Position numbers and translations under genes: made by a program. The notes under the pieces were generated by a model. It had not been told where the DNA came from and made no database searches. It worked only from the letters and a program-made list of their open reading frames with translations. Of a DNA stretch of 64,000 nucleotides, positions 62,267 through 64,000 are shown in pieces. Within the stretch, counting starts at the first letter, position 1. Each line of letters starts with the position of its first letter. Origin of the DNA: Bradyrhizobium sp. CCGUVB1N3 (lineage in GTDB: Bacteria > Pseudomonadota > Alphaproteobacteria > Rhizobiales > Xanthobacteraceae); contig NZ_JANADR010000001.1 in NCBI RefSeq assembly GCF_024199925.1, forward strand, positions 4,464,001-4,528,000, read 5' to 3'.

Positions 62267-63879
62267 GGGCGGGCCACCGAGAATTGCATGCGCTGCGGCA
62301 CGCGTGCGTCACCCTCGCGGCAGATCGCGAGCACTTCCGAGAGAACCGCGCGGGTGTCGCGCGGATCGATCACGCCGTCGTCGAGCACGCGGGCGCTGGT
62401 CGAGAACACATCCATTTGGCCGTCGAACACGCCGATGATCTGCGCCTTCATGGCCTCGAGCTTGTCCTTCTCTATCGCTTTGCCGCGCCGCGCAGCAGCC
62501 GCTTCCGTCACGATCGCCATGGTCTCGGCGGCCTGCTCGCCGCCCATCACCGCGGTCTTGGCATTGGGCCAGGAAAAGCAGAAGCGCGGATGGAAGCCGC
62601 GGCCGCACATGCCGTAATTGCCGGCGCCGAAGGAGGCGCCGCAATAGATCGTGATCTGCGGCACCGTCGCCGACGTCACCGCCTGGATCATCTTCGAGCC
62701 GTGCTTGATCATGCCGGCCTCTTCGTAGGACTTGCCGACCATGTACCCGGTGGTGTTGTTCAGATACAGCAGAGGCGTGCGGGTCTGGCAGCAGGCCTGG
62801 ATGAAGTGCGTCGCCTTGTTGGCGCCGGCCGGGTCGAGCGGGCCGTTGTTGGTGATGATGCCGATCGCCTGGCCCTCGATGCGGGCATGGCCGCAGAGGG
62901 TGGCCGGGCCATAGTTCGGTGCCATCTCGGTGAAATCGGAATCGTCGACGATGCGTGCGATGACCTGCTTCATGTCGACCGGGCGCTTGTGGTCCATCGG
63001 CATGATGCCGAGCAGCTCGTCCTGGTCGTAGCGCGGCGGCTTGTACTGCGCGGCAGCGCGACCCGGCCGCTCCCATTCCAGCACCGCCATGATCTCGCGC
63101 GCGATGCGCAGGGCGTCGCGGTCGTCCTCGGCGAGGTAGTCGCCGAGACCGGAGATCTGGGTATGCATCTCGGCGCCGCCGAGCTCTTCTTCGGTCGCGA
63201 TCTCGCCGGTTGCAGCCTTGAGCAGCGGCGGCCCCGCGAGAAACGCACGCGTGCGGCCACGCACCATGACGATGTAGTCGGACAGACCCGTCTGATAGGC
63301 CCCACCCGCGGTCGATGAGCCATGCGTCACGGTGACGACGGGAAGGCCTGCCGCCGAGAGCCGCGCGAGGTTGCGAAAGATGTTGCCGCCGCGAACGAAG
63401 TCCTCGACGCGATAGCGCAAGAGGTTGGCGCCGGCGCTTTCGACAAGCTGCACGTAAGGCAGCTTGTTCTCCAGCGCGAGCTCCTGCACGCGCAGCGTCT
63501 TGTCGAGACCATAAGGTTGCAGCGCGCCGGCATCGATGCCGGCGTCGCTGGCGCTGACCATGCAGCGGATGCCCGAGACGAAGCCGATCCCGGCGATGAC
63601 GCCGCCGCCCGGCACGCTCTTGTTGGGATCTGATACGTCGAACATGTAGCCCGCGAGCGTGGAGAGCTCGATGAAGGGCGCGCCGGGATCGAGCACCAGC
63701 GCGACGCGCTCGCGCGGCAGCAGCTGACCGCGCTTGTGGAAGCGGTCCTTCGCGGCGGCGGACGCCGCGCGCGTGCGCTCTTCCAGCGCACGCATGCGGT
63801 CGATCAGCGCCAACATGCCGTCACGATTGGCGTGGTAGGCGGCGCTGCCGGGGGAAATGGTGTTTTCGATGATGGACAC
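62263..63879 (-). CDS. Acyl-CoA carboxylase carboxyltransferase subunit (MCC/GCC type)
   Basis: 538 residues from a GTG at 63879. Crotonase-fold carboxyltransferase with VSASDAGIDAGALQPYGLDK, GSSTAGGAYQTGLSDY and GASFGAGNYGMCGRGF. It moves CO2 from biotin to the acyl-CoA. Subgroup features resemble methylcrotonyl-CoA (leucine) or geranyl-CoA carboxylase; cannot be settled by eye. Upstream partners lie past the window edge. Confidence 0.9.
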   Translation of the reverse strand: MSIIENTISPGSAAYHANRDGMLALIDRMRALEERTRAASAAAKDRFHKRGQLLPRERVALVLDPGAPFIELSTLAGYMFDVSDPNKSVPGGGVIAGIGFVSGIRCMVSASDAGIDAGALQPYGLDKTLRVQELALENKLPYVQLVESAGANLLRYRVEDFVRGGNIFRNLARLSAAGLPVVTVTHGSSTAGGAYQTGLSDYIVMVRGRTRAFLAGPPLLKAATGEIATEEELGGAEMHTQISGLGDYLAEDDRDALRIAREIMAVLEWERPGRAAAQYKPPRYDQDELLGIMPMDHKRPVDMKQVIARIVDDSDFTEMAPNYGPATLCGHARIEGQAIGIITNNGPLDPAGANKATHFIQACCQTRTPLLYLNNTTGYMVGKSYEEAGMIKHGSKMIQAVTSATVPQITIYCGASFGAGNYGMCGRGFHPRFCFSWPNAKTAVMGGEQAAETMAIVTEAAAARRGKAIEKDKLEAMKAQIIGVFDGQMDVFSTSARVLDDGVIDPRDTRAVLSEVLAICREGDARVPQRMQFSVARP

Positions 63880-63894
63880 AGTTCAACTTGCTCC

Positions 63895-63994
63895 GTCATT
63901 CCGGGGCGATGCGTCAGCATCGAACCCGGAATCTCGAGATTCCACAATTCGCAATTGCGAATTGGGGTTCACGCTTCGCGTGCCCCGGAATGAC
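63895..63994. repeat. Palindromic repeat (GTCATTCCGGGGC family), copy 3
   Basis: Arms GTCATTCCGGGGC and GCCCCGGAATGAC around GGAATC-tcga-GATTCC and CAATTCGCAATTGCGAATTG. Interior closely matches the element at 2809-2920. It lies 16 bp upstream of the carboxylase start, at the window edge. Confidence 0.9.
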
Positions 63995-64000
63995 AGGGTA

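Noticed and set aside
1..64000. tRNA, rRNA, CRISPR arrays, insertion sequences
   Set aside because: None seen. The repeated palindromes have no regular spacers and no transposase ORF.

Overview
The window is chromosomal DNA from a high-GC alphaproteobacterium, most likely Bradyrhizobium or a close Nitrobacteraceae relative. The reasons are an FMN-riboswitch-controlled type II lumazine synthase, an Omp25/RopB-type porin, DUF2093 and PsiF-type small proteins, the uvrC-pgsA-moaD-moaE-prmB run, and dense REP/REPIN-like palindromes of the kinds common in that group. I see no rRNA, tRNA, CRISPR array, transposase, integrase or prophage. The gene content is core metabolism, information processing and envelope, with a more accessory catabolic and transport region at the right end.

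Layout. 0-8 kb: 5' end of ribH2 behind an FMN riboswitch, a YbjN-type protein, proC, a FlK-like thioesterase, a 4-OT tautomerase, hisS, a DUF2314 protein and two adjacent branched-chain aminotransferases of different subfamilies. 8-16 kb: a MarR regulator with an OmpR/EnvZ-type two-component pair, a HAD-type dehalogenase, four secreted proteins including an RNase T2, rlmJ, a cold-shock protein and an outer-membrane barrel. 16-26.6 kb: uvrC-pgsA-moaD-moaE-prmB, a holin-like protein and YihY, a degenerate EAL protein, a HAD hydrolase, an orphan CheY and ribF. 26.6-37.3 kb: ileS behind a possible isoleucine leader peptide and attenuator, lspA, a pair of complementary M16 peptidases, arfB and mutL. 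37-49 kb: rsmD, an RluB-type pseudouridine synthase with a very long RGD-rich tail, tadA, a fluoroacetate-dehalogenase-like hydrolase, purD, a hydrolase/membrane protein/regulator operon, xseA and several small proteins. 49-64 kb: an iron-type alcohol dehydrogenase, acyl-CoA synthetase, SDR, a beta-keto acid cleavage enzyme, a complete five-gene peptide-type ABC importer and a biotin-dependent acyl-CoA carboxylase pair. Together these look like an uptake and degradation module for an unidentified acid.

The most unusual signals are: (1) a 15-codon ORF with a strong ribosome binding site and all three isoleucine codons, overlapping a terminator-like hairpin, just before ileS; (2) a block of about 430 bp of much lower GC and different codon use inside hisS; (3) a palindromic element apparently inserted in frame inside ileS; (4) two 10-bp near-identical palindromes in front of an operon that ends with a winged-helix regulator gene; (5) several families of paired inverted repeats, one nested inside another and one splitting the dpp-like operon; (6) enzyme folds that have lost catalytic residues (EAL, a dienelactone-hydrolase-like protein, one M16 subunit).

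All calls were made by reading the sequence. No database search was run, so family names rest on recognised motifs and gene order.
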